A stretch of DNA of 64,000 nucleotides from Tenuibacillus multivorans (GTDB lineage: Bacteria; Bacillota; Bacilli; Bacillales; Alkalibacillaceae). The stretch is taken from contig NZ_FNIG01000013.1 of NCBI RefSeq assembly GCF_900103915.1, positions 1 through 64,000 of the forward strand, in the 5' to 3' direction. The position numbers and the translations under genes were made by a program. Shown piece by piece: positions 44,009 through 52,722 of the stretch. Every line of letters begins with the position of its first letter. Position 1 is the first letter of the stretch. The notes beneath the pieces were generated by a model that did no database searches, was not told the DNA's origin, and saw only the letters and a list, made by a program, of their open reading frames with translations.

Positions 44009-45484
44009 TTAATAATTCTGATTCATAATCGTCTTAGCTAAGGTTCTTGCCATCACCCCAGTTGGCCCTTTTGGACCTAGGTCATGCTCAGATTCCGTAA
44101 TCGCTGTTCCGGCAATATCTAAGTGTACCCAAGGTGTATCCTCAGCGAATTCCCCGACAAAGCAGCCGGCTAATACGGCGTGTCCTTTACGTCCTGGAGA
44201 GTTGTTTAAATCGGCAATATGGCTTGTGCGAACTTTTTTCTTAAATACATCATGGTAAGGCAGCTCCCATAACAGTTCGCCTGTTTGTTCAGATGCCTCA
44301 TAAACTTGATCATACCATTCACCGCTATTGGTCATCGCACCAGTCATTTCATCACCTAATGCGACGACCACACCACCTGTTAAGGTTGCCACATCAATAA
44401 TTTTAGCAGCTCCGTTTTGACGGGCATACGTCACCGCATCAGCGAGAGCCAACCGACCTTCTGCATCTGTATTACGTACTTCAATGGTTTTGCCACTCAT
44501 GGATACAATGACATCGTCTGGTTTAAATGCTGAACCACTAATCATATTATCAGTCGATGGAATTAAACACATGACGTTTTCTTCAGGCTTGGTTTCGCCA
44601 ATCGCATCCATCGCTCCTAGGACAGCCGCAGCGCCACCCATGTCCATTTTCATTCCGATAATACCTTCTTTACCTTTAAGAGAGTAACCACCCGTATCAA
44701 AGGTAATGCCTTTACCAACAAGTGCGATAGGGCTTTCCCAATCGTCTTTTCCTTGGTATTTCATAACAATGAAGCGTGGCGGCTCCTCTGAACCTTGGTT
44801 AACCGCTAGAAGGGCACCCATACCCAGCTTTTCAATTCCTTCTTTGTCGAACACTTTGATTTCCATGCCATGCTTCTCAGCGATATTTTCCGCATATGAC
44901 GCAAGGTCTGTTGCGGTTAATAAATTACCGGGTAAATTAACTAAATACCGAGATGTATTTGATCCGTGTCCTAAAGCATATCCTACGTGAAGTGATTCTA
45001 ATAAGCTAGCTTCAGTTGTGATCAAATCTAAATTAGTTAATTGTGCGTCATCTTTCTTCGATGTATGATACGTCTGTAATTGATACGTTGATAGCGTAAA
45101 GGCCTCTCCCACTGCCTCTACAAAAACAGGATCGGTTGTTAGGCTTTCCATCGCAAGACTAGCTTTGTTATTTCCATCACGATTGATTCGCTTAAACACT
45201 TTCCCCATCGCCTTGCGGAAGCGAGATACGTCTAATTCGTCTTTCTTTCCAAGACCGACAAAATAAATTCGTTTGGCACCGATTTTTCCTAACGTATGTA
45301 CTTTCGATACCGTGCCATAACTGTTTGTGACGTCTTCACTTTTGACTAAGTCGTCAAGTTGGCCGTCTAAAGCGTCATTTAGCTGTTGGTACACAGCCTG
45401 TCCCACTTTATTTTCTTCAAATAACCCGATGACTAATGCCTCTGTGTGAGCATTTTTAACTGCATCGTTAACTGTATTAAACAT
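44009..45484 (-). CDS. pepA: Leucyl aminopeptidase (M17, YuiE)
   Basis: A 491-residue M17 cytosolic aminopeptidase. The metal-binding and catalytic region is complete: LVGKGITFDTGGYSLKGK (Lys and Asp ligands), MKMDMGGAAAV and NTDAEGRLALADA with the catalytic Arg. The N-terminal third is the variable macro-like domain. GGAGGTG precedes the ATG at 45484; an in-frame start five codons earlier overlaps that site. In B. subtilis the homologue yuiE also sits next to yuiC. Confidence 0.95.
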   Translation of the reverse strand: MFNTVNDAVKNAHTEALVIGLFEENKVGQAVYQQLNDALDGQLDDLVKSEDVTNSYGTVSKVHTLGKIGAKRIYFVGLGKKDELDVSRFRKAMGKVFKRINRDGNNKASLAMESLTTDPVFVEAVGEAFTLSTYQLQTYHTSKKDDAQLTNLDLITTEASLLESLHVGYALGHGSNTSRYLVNLPGNLLTATDLASYAENIAEKHGMEIKVFDKEGIEKLGMGALLAVNQGSEEPPRFIVMKYQGKDDWESPIALVGKGITFDTGGYSLKGKEGIIGMKMDMGGAAAVLGAMDAIGETKPEENVMCLIPSTDNMISGSAFKPDDVIVSMSGKTIEVRNTDAEGRLALADAVTYARQNGAAKIIDVATLTGGVVVALGDEMTGAMTNSGEWYDQVYEASEQTGELLWELPYHDVFKKKVRTSHIADLNNSPGRKGHAVLAGCFVGEFAEDTPWVHLDIAGTAITESEHDLGPKGPTGVMARTLAKTIMNQNY

Positions 45485-45552
45485 AGTTGACACCTCCATG
45501 TAGATAACTATATCTTATCAGAAAATTTTATAATCCGAAATATCCGGACATT

Positions 45553-45584
45553 GAAAAAGCAGTTGCGACTGAGCACAACTGCTT
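45553..45584 (-). terminator. Terminator of yuiC
   Basis: AAGCAGTTG / CAACTGCTT stem with a ten-base loop and five T on the reverse strand. Confidence 0.78.
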
Positions 45585-45589
45585 AAATC

Positions 45590-46264
45590 TTATTGTTGAT
45601 TCAAAACGGGTAACGCATTATTTTTGATTTGTTCTTCCCAATAAGCGATGTCTTCTTGAGTCACGGAACCATTGCCTTCCTCAATGACATACACGTCCAC
45701 TTCACGTTTACCCCACTCATCATACACATCATCAACGGTATCATAATATAAATCTATTTTATGTCCTTTAATGGCACCACCAATATCCATAACAATTCCA
45801 TACCCATAATCTGGAACATATATAACTGTTCCTAATGGAAACACCGATAAATCAGCGGCAACGGATGAAATGACATCACGCTGTACCATAAGTCCAGAAT
45901 ATGTCACACCATATTGAGGGTGGTCCTCTGTTTTCCCAGTAGATTCATAACCCGCTGTATATCCAGTTGCGACAACAGTTTTAACTGGAAATTGTTTAAA
46001 AGCTACCTCAGCGGACATAGACGCTAATTCGACATCTTCCCCTGCTGTCTGATTTACTTCCCCATCGACTTGTACGGTTTCTTCCTCTTCCCATTCAATC
46101 ACTTTATCAGATAAAGAAACGTGTTGTCCCTCGTGATTTTTATATGGTTTTAATGGTGTATCCTCATCTACTGTAATCGAAAGGAAATTAACAGATAACA
46201 GTATAAACGCAATGCTTGTCAACAAAATAGCAAAAAAGAAATGGTTCTTAAATTGGTTACGCAT
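45590..46264 (-). CDS. yuiC: 3D-domain cell-wall protein (YuiC)
   Basis: A 224-residue exported or membrane-anchored protein with a hydrophobic N-terminal segment (about residues 9-28) and a C-terminal 3D domain. The latter includes TGYTAGYESTGK, the PLGTVIYVPDYGYGIVMDIG block and KIDLYYD, with the conserved aspartates. B. subtilis YuiC is a muralytic transglycosylase related to the Sps/MltA group and tied to resuscitation from stationary phase or spores. AGAGGTG precedes the ATG at 46264. Confidence 0.92.
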   Translation of the reverse strand: MRNQFKNHFFFAILLTSIAFILLSVNFLSITVDEDTPLKPYKNHEGQHVSLSDKVIEWEEEETVQVDGEVNQTAGEDVELASMSAEVAFKQFPVKTVVATGYTAGYESTGKTEDHPQYGVTYSGLMVQRDVISSVAADLSVFPLGTVIYVPDYGYGIVMDIGGAIKGHKIDLYYDTVDDVYDEWGKREVDVYVIEEGNGSVTQEDIAYWEEQIKNNALPVLNQQ

Positions 46265-46364
46265 TTTAAACACCTCTTTAGGCAAAAGCGTAACCAGATT
46301 AAGAACCTTTTATACATTTATCTGAAAATTTTATCTATTATAACTATTAAAGTATAATAATTAA

Positions 46365-46682
46365 CTAGAACATGCGATAACCTTTTTTGCGTAATAGTTT
46401 AATGACATAACCGGCCACAAGTGTGCCAACAAATCCTGAAATCAGCACAATAATATCAAAAGTTTCTAGGCTTACGAATTGTTCTCCTAAAGCGGAAAAC
46501 GCCTGACCTGGAGAGTGAAAATAACTCCAAAATGACATATTATCTATAATTAGAATAACCACAATCGGAAAAATAAACGCCATTAACCACGTCGCGCGTA
46601 GCAGCATATTTAAAATAAAGGCAATCCCAAAAAATAAAACGAAAAATAAGAGGGCTGCCACAAATCCAAACAGAATACCCAA
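46365..46682 (-). CDS. yuiB: YuiB-like membrane protein
   Basis: A 105-residue protein with three hydrophobic helices (about residues 4-27, 33-48 and 72-96) and no soluble domain. It matches YuiB in size, hydropathy and position between yuiC and yumB. The start is TTG with AGGGGAATC upstream. The function is unknown. Confidence 0.85.
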   Translation of the reverse strand: MGILFGFVAALLFFVLFFGIAFILNMLLRATWLMAFIFPIVVILIIDNMSFWSYFHSPGQAFSALGEQFVSLETFDIIVLISGFVGTLVAGYVIKLLRKKGYRMF

Positions 46683-46746
46683 AGCGATTCCCCTACCTTT
46701 TATTTCTCTTTTTCACTTCAATTATTGTATCTTATAATATGGCAAA

Positions 46747-46782
46747 AGAAAAGCAAAGGCAGTTTAAAAACACCTTTGCTTA
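46747..46782 (-). terminator. Terminator of yumB
   Basis: AAGCAAAGG / CCTTTGCTT stem with a 13-base loop followed by T on the reverse strand, before the weakly spaced yuiB gene. Confidence 0.7.
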
Positions 46783-46788
46783 ATCATT

Positions 46789-48009
46789 TTAGTGATACAT
46801 ATCAAGTTTACCTTTTTTAAGAAGTAGTCCGACACCGCCAAGTTTAAGTAAGTAACGATTATCAATAGCTTTTTTCATGATGGATGCGGAACGACCATAT
46901 AACTTCGTATCATCAAACACAACACCGATCGCATCCGTATAACCTAATGAGGCCACGGTACCTTGGATGTTTGGTTGGAAGCTTTCTAATTTGTCATTTC
47001 CGTTAATAAGCTGCTTAAGGTTATGTGCAGTCGTATCAGCCATTTGAATCGCAATTTGTGCTGTTGGCGGGTAAGGGCGCTCGGAATCTGGGTTCATAAT
47101 CACGGCACAGTCACCCACAACAAATACGTCATCATAATCAGGTGTACGTAGGTCATCACGAACAGGTACGCGACCACGGTTCACTTCAAATCCAGATTCT
47201 TGAACGATTGAATTACCGGTAACACCTGCTGCCCAAATCACGTTCTTAGATTTAATTTCTTCTTGTTCTTCATCCTTCTCAACGATAATGCCTTCTTCAT
47301 TACATTTCTTAATCATCGTGCCAAGTCTGAATTCAACACCTTTTTCTTCAAGACGATTCATCGCATATTCAACTAATTCAGGGTCAAAGCCTGCTAGAGC
47401 AGTTGGACCACCTTCAACGTTTAATAAGCGAACTTTTTCTCTAGGAACATCATACTCCTGGCAAAGCTCTGGAATGCGATTAGCAACTTCTGCTACAAAC
47501 TCGATTCCAGTGAAACCTGCACCACCCACAACTATGGTGATCAAGTCTTGGCGTTCTTCTTTTTCAAGGTTATATTGAGCAAAATTGTACTCAATATGAT
47601 CACGAATTAAACGTGCGCTGTTAATGTTTTGAATAGAGTAAGCATATTCCTCTAGCCCTTCGATACCGAAAGTAGCCGATTCAAAGCCTAGTCCAATAAC
47701 TAAATAATCATAAGATAATTCCCCATCTTCTAGCTTCACTGTTTTACTTTTCGGATCAATCGATTCAACCGTGTCTTGAACAAAGTTGATTTTGTTGAAG
47801 TCCACTACATCTTTAATCGCGATACGTGTGCGATCATGATGTAATGTACCTGCCGCATTTTCGTGTAACCATGTTGTTTGATAGTGGTAATCATTTTTGT
47901 TTACCAGTGTGATGTTCGCCTCTTCAGGTGAAACCTGCTTTTGAAGGTTGACAGCTGTCATAATGCCGCCGTAACCTGCACCCACAATGACAATGTTTGG
48001 TCTGTTCAT
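46789..48009 (-). CDS. yumB: Type II NADH dehydrogenase (YumB)
   Basis: A 406-residue single-subunit NADH:quinone oxidoreductase, peripheral on the inner membrane face, passing electrons to menaquinone without pumping. The FAD GXGXXG is [14 protein letters not shown] (about residues 5-18), the NADH site is [15 protein letters not shown] (about 166-180), and the second FAD contact is [10 protein letters not shown] followed by the quinone-site [13 protein letters not shown]. The C-terminal amphipathic end likely binds the membrane. GGAAGGG precedes the ATG at 48009. Confidence 0.93.
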   Translation of the reverse strand: MNRPNIVIVGAGYGGIMTAVNLQKQVSPEEANITLVNKNDYHYQTTWLHENAAGTLHHDRTRIAIKDVVDFNKINFVQDTVESIDPKSKTVKLEDGELSYDYLVIGLGFESATFGIEGLEEYAYSIQNINSARLIRDHIEYNFAQYNLEKEERQDLITIVVGGAGFTGIEFVAEVANRIPELCQEYDVPREKVRLLNVEGGPTALAGFDPELVEYAMNRLEEKGVEFRLGTMIKKCNEEGIIVEKDEEQEEIKSKNVIWAAGVTGNSIVQESGFEVNRGRVPVRDDLRTPDYDDVFVVGDCAVIMNPDSERPYPPTAQIAIQMADTTAHNLKQLINGNDKLESFQPNIQGTVASLGYTDAIGVVFDDTKLYGRSASIMKKAIDNRYLLKLGGVGLLLKKGKLDMYH

Positions 48010-48257
48010 TCTAAATCCCTTCCATCTCAAAAAATTTTAGAAAACCGAGCTTCCGTGCAGTCGAAAGCCTTAGTTTTAATAATGAAAAAAAGTGCATTGA
48101 AAAATAATCACAAGATAACTTTGTGATTTTTTTCACAGATAAAGATAAAAATTGTCATAATTTCGTAATACATTACCTAAAATCAATCATAGAACTTTTT
48201 GATATGTTTTTCAACCCTCACAATATTTTCGGACGTTTCAGACAATTTGCCTAAAGG

Positions 48258-48287
48258 TTATCAAATCATTTCTTATAATGTTATAAT
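48258..48287 (+). promoter_or_regulatory. Possible yumC promoter
   Basis: TTATCA (48258-48263), an 18-base spacer and a perfect TATAAT (48282-48287). An overlapping TATAAT lies eight bases upstream. This is the main signal in the 320-base divergent gap between yumB and yumC. Confidence 0.5.
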
Positions 48288-48330
48288 GTTCAATGGTGCA
48301 ATTTGAAATACATTAAAGGTGGGGAAAAGT

Positions 48331-49326
48331 ATGAATGACCAAGTAAGAGACATTACGATCATTGGTGCTGGTCCGGTTGGTCTTTTCACTGCTTTCTACG
48401 GTGGCTTACGGCAAGCTGACGTACAAATCATTGAAAGCCTCCCACACATCGGTGGCCAATTAACTGCATTATACCCTGAAAAATACATTTACGACGTTGC
48501 CGGATTTCCTAAAGTCCGTGCGCAAGAATTAGTCGATAATTTATATGAGCAAGTTAAGCCTTTCAACCCAGAGATTACACTTGATCATGCGGTTCAAGAA
48601 ATCGAAAAGGTTGAAGAAAACTTATTCAACATCAAAACGGACAAAGATGTTTTCCAAACTAAATCCGTTATTATTACAGCTGGAAACGGCGCCTTTGAAC
48701 CACGTAAGGTCAAGGTAGAAGGCGCCGAAAAATACGAAGACACGAATCTTCATTACTATATCAAAGATCTTGAAGCCTTTAGAGATAAGCGTGTCATCGT
48801 ATTTGGTGGCGGGGACTCAGCAGTGGACTGGGCCCTCATGTTAGAGCCTATTGCTGAAAAAGTAACACTCGCTCACCGCCGTAATCAGTTCCGCGCCCAC
48901 GAGCACAGTGTCGAACAATTGAAAGAGTCCTCCGTTGAAATTTTAACACCATATGTTCCAGTTGAGTTTCACGGTGAAGAAAACATTAACAAAGTAGTTC
49001 TTCAAAAGGTTAAAGAGGAAGAAACCATCGAAATTGATGTTGATGATGTCATTGTCAATTACGGTTTTATTTCCTCATTAGGCCCTATTAAGGATTGGGG
49101 CTTAGAAATCGAGAAAAACAGTATCGTTGTTAATTCAAAAATGGAGACAAACATCGAAGGCATTTATGCGGCTGGAGATATCACCACCTATCCAGGTAAA
49201 GTTAAATTGATTGCCTCAGGATTCGGCGAAGGCCCAACAGCTGTTAATAATGCGAAGGTTAGAATAGATCCAAATGCACGTGTTCAACCGAAGCACTCAA
49301 CTTCTATGAAAATATTTGATCAATAG
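48331..49326 (+). CDS. yumC: Ferredoxin/flavodoxin-NADP reductase, thioredoxin-reductase-like type (YumC)
   Basis: A 331-residue flavoprotein of the YumC/FNR2 family, moving electrons between NADPH and ferredoxin or flavodoxin. The FAD motif is [18 protein letters not shown] (about residues 8-25), the NADPH motif is [15 protein letters not shown] (about 152-166), and the terminal FAD block is [12 protein letters not shown]. The CxxC disulfide of thioredoxin reductase is absent, as expected for this family. AAAGGTGGGG precedes the ATG at 48331. B. subtilis yumC is essential. Confidence 0.95.
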   Translation: MNDQVRDITIIGAGPVGLFTAFYGGLRQADVQIIESLPHIGGQLTALYPEKYIYDVAGFPKVRAQELVDNLYEQVKPFNPEITLDHAVQEIEKVEENLFNIKTDKDVFQTKSVIITAGNGAFEPRKVKVEGAEKYEDTNLHYYIKDLEAFRDKRVIVFGGGDSAVDWALMLEPIAEKVTLAHRRNQFRAHEHSVEQLKESSVEILTPYVPVEFHGEENINKVVLQKVKEEETIEIDVDDVIVNYGFISSLGPIKDWGLEIEKNSIVVNSKMETNIEGIYAAGDITTYPGKVKLIASGFGEGPTAVNNAKVRIDPNARVQPKHSTSMKIFDQ

Positions 49327-49331
49327 AACTA

Positions 49332-49360
49332 TTGACAAATTTGTGAAAGTTATATAACCT
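49332..49360 (+). promoter_or_regulatory. Promoter of the terC transcript
   Basis: A perfect TTGACA (49332-49337), then a 17-base spacer to TAACCT (49355-49360), or a 15-base spacer to TATAAC. It lies just before the Mn riboswitch. Confidence 0.6.
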
Positions 49361-49367
49361 TTGAAAT

Positions 49368-49503
49368 ATATCAAGGGGGAGTAGCTTTTACAATAAAAGT
49401 CGTCACTTCAGGGGTTCTGCCCTCGGCTTTATTGGCAATGCTTCAATTGTTAGCGAGACCTTTGCTTACTCGTTATGAGTAGGTAAAGGTCTATTTTTAT
49501 TTA
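49368..49503 (+). promoter_or_regulatory. yybP-ykoY manganese riboswitch of terC
   Basis: The aptamer shows AGGGGGAGTAGC, the GGGTTCTGCCCTC helix, GGCAATGCTTC and TTAGCGAGACCTTTGC, all characteristic of yybP-ykoY RNAs. The terminator AGACCTTT / AAAGGTCT (49456-49492, inner TTACTC / GAGTAG) with a T-rich tail overlaps the 3' end of the aptamer. Mn2+ binding should favour antitermination and TerC expression. Confidence 0.93.
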
Positions 49504-49526
49504 CATAGTCATAGAGGAGAGATTTG

Positions 49527-50249
49527 ATGGAATTATTCAGCGCTGAATTTTTTTCAGCCTTATTTTCAATTATTTTAATTGATTTAGTTTTAGCTGGTGA
49601 TAACGCAGTTGTAATCGCTTTAGCTGCAAGAAATTTACCGAAACATCACCAGAAGAAAGCCATTATATGGGGAACAGTCGGGGCGATTGTCATACGTGCA
49701 ACAGCAACATTGCTCGTTGTATGGCTCCTTAAGATTCCTGGTTTACTTTTAATCGGGGGACTTGTCTTACTGTGGATTGCTTATAAGCTATTAACAGAAG
49801 ATGAAGATCCTGACATAAGGGCTGGTAACAGTCTTGGTTCAGCTATTAAGACCATTATTATTGCAGATGCGATGATGGGACTCGACAATGTGTTAGCAGT
49901 TGCGGGTGCAGCACACGGAAGTTTCCTACTCGTTGTAATTGGACTATTGATTTCAGTTCCAATTGTGATTTGGGGAAGCCGCCTTGTTCTAGGCCTTATG
50001 GAAAAATACCCGATTATCATTACAATCGGTGGTGCTGTCTTAGCCTGGACCGCCTCGAAAATGATTGTAAAAGAATCGTTTATTAAAGCTTATTTTGAAA
50101 ATCCCTTCATTAAATATGGGTTTGAAATTTTTGTTGTTGCTCTCATAATTTCTCTTGGTTATCTTAAGAAACGTTCTAATAAAAGGCAAAAAGAAGAAGA
50201 AAATCCACAGAAAGAACAGAAAGAAACTGTTGCTGAAGGGCAAGTATAG
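49527..50249 (+). CDS. TerC-family membrane protein (YkoY/MeeY-like manganese export)
   Basis: A 240-residue TerC-family protein with seven or so hydrophobic helices. The two family motifs carry acidic metal-binding residues: DLVLAGDNAVVIA (about residues 19-31) and DAMMGLDNVLAVAG (about 113-126). A charged, disordered C-terminal tail follows (KRSNKRQKEEENPQKEQKE). B. subtilis YkoY and YceF supply Mn2+ to exoenzymes during or after secretion. The upstream Mn riboswitch strongly supports a manganese role. The ATG at 49527 has GAGGAGAG upstream. Confidence 0.93.
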   Translation: MELFSAEFFSALFSIILIDLVLAGDNAVVIALAARNLPKHHQKKAIIWGTVGAIVIRATATLLVVWLLKIPGLLLIGGLVLLWIAYKLLTEDEDPDIRAGNSLGSAIKTIIIADAMMGLDNVLAVAGAAHGSFLLVVIGLLISVPIVIWGSRLVLGLMEKYPIIITIGGAVLAWTASKMIVKESFIKAYFENPFIKYGFEIFVVALIISLGYLKKRSNKRQKEEENPQKEQKETVAEGQV

Positions 50250-50250
50250 A

Positions 50251-50286
50251 TTAAAGGGGCATTCTCCATTGAGGATGCCCCTTTAA
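50251..50286 (+). terminator. Terminator of terC
   Basis: TAAAGGGGCAT / ATGCCCCTTTA with a 12-base loop. Confidence 0.82.
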
Positions 50287-50327
50287 TCCTTTGGGCTGAT
50301 TGAATCCGTGATGAAACATCATGAATA

Positions 50328-50623
50328 CCCAATCACCATGTCCGGATCCCCAATAATCGAGATGAGTCCCCAATGAGGCTTGTTTTTTACCCGATGATGG
50401 CTTCTGAGTCCCCATTGATGCTTGTTTTTTGCCCAATGATGGCTCCTCTTTCCCCATTGAGGCTGTTTTTTGGCCCAATGACAGCTCCTCTTTCCCCATT
50501 GAGGCTTGTTTTTTGCCCAATGATGGCGTATGAATCCCCAATGAACCTCTCTGAATCCCCAATAAAAACCTTAAATCCCCAATGTTTCCTATGAATGCCC
50601 AATATAGCCTCATAAGCACCCAA
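50328..50623. repeat. Degenerate 21-bp tandem repeat, about 14 units
   Basis: The plus strand repeats units that begin CCCAATGA (or CCCATTGA), each nearly always 21 bases long, from 50328 to 50623. The central six units also show a 42-base super-period: one type carries GGCTTGTTTTTTG and the other TGGCTCCTCTTTC. Outer units are 20-22 bases and more diverged. Because 21 is a multiple of three, all phases tend to stay open, producing spurious heptad-repeat reading frames on both strands. It fills the gap between the terC and yutM terminators. I see no promoter or known element in it. Confidence 0.9.
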
Positions 50624-50633
50624 CAAGTTCAAA

Positions 50634-50668
50634 AAAATAGCTTGTTGTCAATTCTGACAACAAGCTTC
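50634..50668 (-). terminator. Terminator of yutM
   Basis: On the reverse strand AGCTTGTTGTCA / TGACAACAAGCT with a four-base loop, then A and seven T. Confidence 0.9.
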
Positions 50669-50671
50669 CGA

Positions 50672-51028
50672 TTAACAATTTTCTGGAGTTCCAGCGTTTG
50701 TTTTTGTTTTAAAAGATGAGCCACAGCCACAAGAGACAATCGCATTCGGATTATCAATCGTAAATCCGCCGCCCATCATGTTTTGTTTAAAATCAATCGT
50801 TGTTCCCTCAATGATTGGGCGATCCATTTTCGCAATCACAACAGGAACATCATAATCCTCATAAAGCTCATCTGTTTCTTTTACTTCATAGTCAAAACCT
50901 AATTTATACGAGAGACCGCTGCATCCGCCCCCTTTAACGCCGAAGCGTAAATACACTTGATCAGCTGACTCTTCTTTTAACATTTCGTTAATTTGTAACT
51001 GTGCTTGATCTGTTAATTCAATTGCCAT
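50672..51028 (-). CDS. yutM: A-type iron-sulfur carrier (YutM, HesB/IscA/SufA family)
   Basis: A 118-residue A-type carrier for Fe-S cluster delivery. The three conserved cysteines are present: one in GGGCSGLSYKLGFDYE (about residue 36) and two in the C-terminal CGCGSSF. GGAGG precedes the ATG. It is near dapF, yuzD, yuzB and yutI, as in B. subtilis, forming a loose Fe-S-related neighbourhood. Confidence 0.93.
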   Translation of the reverse strand: MAIELTDQAQLQINEMLKEESADQVYLRFGVKGGGCSGLSYKLGFDYEVKETDELYEDYDVPVVIAKMDRPIIEGTTIDFKQNMMGGGFTIDNPNAIVSCGCGSSFKTKTNAGTPENC

Positions 51029-51090
51029 ACGATCTACCTCCTCTACTTATAGTATACAAATCATTGGCCGATGCTTCAAACAGTCTGCAA

Positions 51091-51954
51091 TTAAGTTTTC
51101 AAAAAATAAATACCTTCTGCAACATTAACAGCTGGCCCCTTCATCATGACGTGGCCATTTTCTTCCCAAGTAATCGTTAAATCCCCGCCATCTAAATGAA
51201 CCGTTACGCTCTCGCCTCGTTTAACATAATTGTTTAACACTGATGCGACCACTGATGCACACGCCCCTGTCCCACAGGCTTGTGTAATACCAGACCCGCG
51301 TTCCCATACTCGGAAATTGATTTCATGATCATTTAAAACTTCGACAAATTCGACATTAACGCCTTCTGGAAATCGGGCATCACTAGTTACTTCAGGCCCA
51401 ACCGTATCAATCGGAGCATCATTAATATCCTCAACGTAGAAAATAACATGCGGGTTCCCCATCGATACAGCCGTCGCAAACAAATCTTGATCACCAACTG
51501 GAAATTTCTCATTGATAACAGTCTCATTAGTATAATTTGCTGTTACCATTGGGATTTGCTCACGTTGTAAAATGGGCTCACCCATATCAATCGTCACTTG
51601 CTCTACGATGCCGTCAATGACTACCACTTCTGCTTCAACAACACCTGATTTGGCTTCAATTTGAAATTGTTCTTTCGGTACGTAGCCGGAGTCGTATGCC
51701 AACTTAGCTACACAACGCAGTCCATTTCCACAATTCATAGCCTCAGAACCATCTTTGTTAAAAATTCGCATGCGCACATCGGCATTAGTTGAAGGTAACA
51801 TCAAAATAAGTCCGTCAGACCCTATTCCAGTGTTTACGTCAGAAACAGCTTGGGACAATTGGGGTAATAGCTCTTCATTAATTTTCGTTTCAAATCCATC
51901 AATATAAATATAATTGTTACCTAAGCCGTGCATTTTTGTGAAAGGTATTTTCAT
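51091..51954 (-). CDS. dapF: Diaminopimelate epimerase
   Basis: A 287-residue enzyme interconverting LL- and meso-diaminopimelate for lysine and peptidoglycan. The two catalytic cysteines are in MNCGNGLRC (about residue 75) and TQACGTGACAS (about residue 225); the substrate loop KMHGLGNNYI is near the N-terminus. The second ATG (51954) is favoured because AGGGAG lies seven bases before it; the first ATG is only one or two bases from that site. Directly downstream of yuzB. Confidence 0.96.
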   Translation of the reverse strand: MKIPFTKMHGLGNNYIYIDGFETKINEELLPQLSQAVSDVNTGIGSDGLILMLPSTNADVRMRIFNKDGSEAMNCGNGLRCVAKLAYDSGYVPKEQFQIEAKSGVVEAEVVVIDGIVEQVTIDMGEPILQREQIPMVTANYTNETVINEKFPVGDQDLFATAVSMGNPHVIFYVEDINDAPIDTVGPEVTSDARFPEGVNVEFVEVLNDHEINFRVWERGSGITQACGTGACASVVASVLNNYVKRGESVTVHLDGGDLTITWEENGHVMMKGPAVNVAEGIYFLKT

Positions 51955-51965
51955 AGCCATACTCC

Positions 51966-52202
51966 CTAAACGATTGGATTTTCATCTAGATGCTTATAAA
52001 TATTATTTAATAATTGTTCTGGTGTCTCGCCTGTTACACATTCCCCTTCTACAAGAGCAAAGAGCGTCATAGAACATAACGCACAATGGCTTGTACACCC
52101 TAATTCAACGACATCTAAGTCAGGGTCGCGGGCCAATTGATCAAAAACCTCTTGTGACCCGCTGACCAAATTATTGATACAAAATTCAATTATTGGGTTC
52201 AT
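51966..52202 (-). CDS. yuzB: YuzB (UPF0349) cysteine-rich protein
   Basis: A 78-residue protein with five cysteines, four in GCTSHCALCSM and GECVTGE plus one near the N-terminus, arranged like a metal or thioredoxin-fold Fe-S site. UPF0349 proteins are conserved in bacilli and lie beside yutM, yuzD and dapF. GAGGGGTG precedes the ATG. The function is unproven; the context suggests Fe-S or redox work. Confidence 0.88.
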   Translation of the reverse strand: MNPIIEFCINNLVSGSQEVFDQLARDPDLDVVELGCTSHCALCSMTLFALVEGECVTGETPEQLLNNIYKHLDENPIV

Positions 52203-52246
52203 TTGGCTTACACCCCTCAGTCTGTTTTTCTTTGAACCCTATTTCC

Positions 52247-52570
52247 CTATTGGGGTTGTAGTCCACGATCCTCTAATGCGCGATAAACGGTTTTAAGTCT
52301 CGGATTTCCTTCACCCACAATTTCGTCTTCAATAAGAACTACGGGATAAAACATATCTTCTTCAATCACACGTTCAGCAAAACCCTTATACGGTTGTTCC
52401 TCTGGTGGGTTAAATATATCGATATATTTATATGTCACGTCATTTTCGCCATACTTTCTAGTGATGGCAGCTTGGAGCCAACCGTACTGTTCCTTTGAAC
52501 TAGGCAAATTAACGCAACTTGGACATAACACTTCAGCTCCGTAAACGGTTAATTTAATTTTCTCCCCCAT
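52247..52570 (-). CDS. yuzD: YuzD (DUF1462) thioredoxin-like protein
   Basis: A 107-residue protein with a thioredoxin-like beginning (KLTVYGAEVLCPSCVNLPSS) that includes a CPSC redox motif at about residues 16-19, and a cis-Pro-like YPVVLIEDEIVGEG region. AGGAGGGG precedes the ATG. The gene is divergent from yutI, and a Fur box sits next to its apparent -35 element, so it is probably iron-regulated. Confidence 0.87.
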   Translation of the reverse strand: MGEKIKLTVYGAEVLCPSCVNLPSSKEQYGWLQAAITRKYGENDVTYKYIDIFNPPEEQPYKGFAERVIEEDMFYPVVLIEDEIVGEGNPRLKTVYRALEDRGLQPQ

Positions 52571-52633
52571 GCTTCCCCTCCTATATAATCTTCAGTTAAT
52601 TTTATTTTACATGAGAATGAATTAAAGTTACAA

Positions 52634-52648
52634 TGATAATGATTCTCA
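52634..52648. promoter_or_regulatory. Fur box between yuzD and yutI
   Basis: TGATAATGATTCTCA matches TGATAATNATTATCA with one mismatch. It directly abuts the leftward -35 TTGTAA (52628-52633; 18 bases to TAAAAT) that faces yuzD. It also lies about 20 bases upstream of the rightward yutI promoter. Confidence 0.75.
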
Positions 52649-52666
52649 ATAATTTATGAAAAACGC

Positions 52667-52695
52667 TTAGAAAAATATCGCATTCGTGATATAAT
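52667..52695 (+). promoter_or_regulatory. yutI promoter
   Basis: TTAGAA (52667-52672), a 17-base spacer and a perfect TATAAT (52690-52695), about 28 bases before the yutI start. Confidence 0.7.
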
Positions 52696-52722
52696 ATAAA
52701 ATAAGAAAGGGGAAGATGAACG

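Noticed and set aside
50251-50619. Reverse-strand reading frame of 122 codons with SLGKKQASMG-type heptads
   Set aside because: It runs through the terC terminator, starts at a GTG without a ribosome site, and exists because the 21-bp tandem repeat keeps all phases open. A second, overlapping reverse frame (50387-50632) and a forward frame (50373-50594) show the same artefact.
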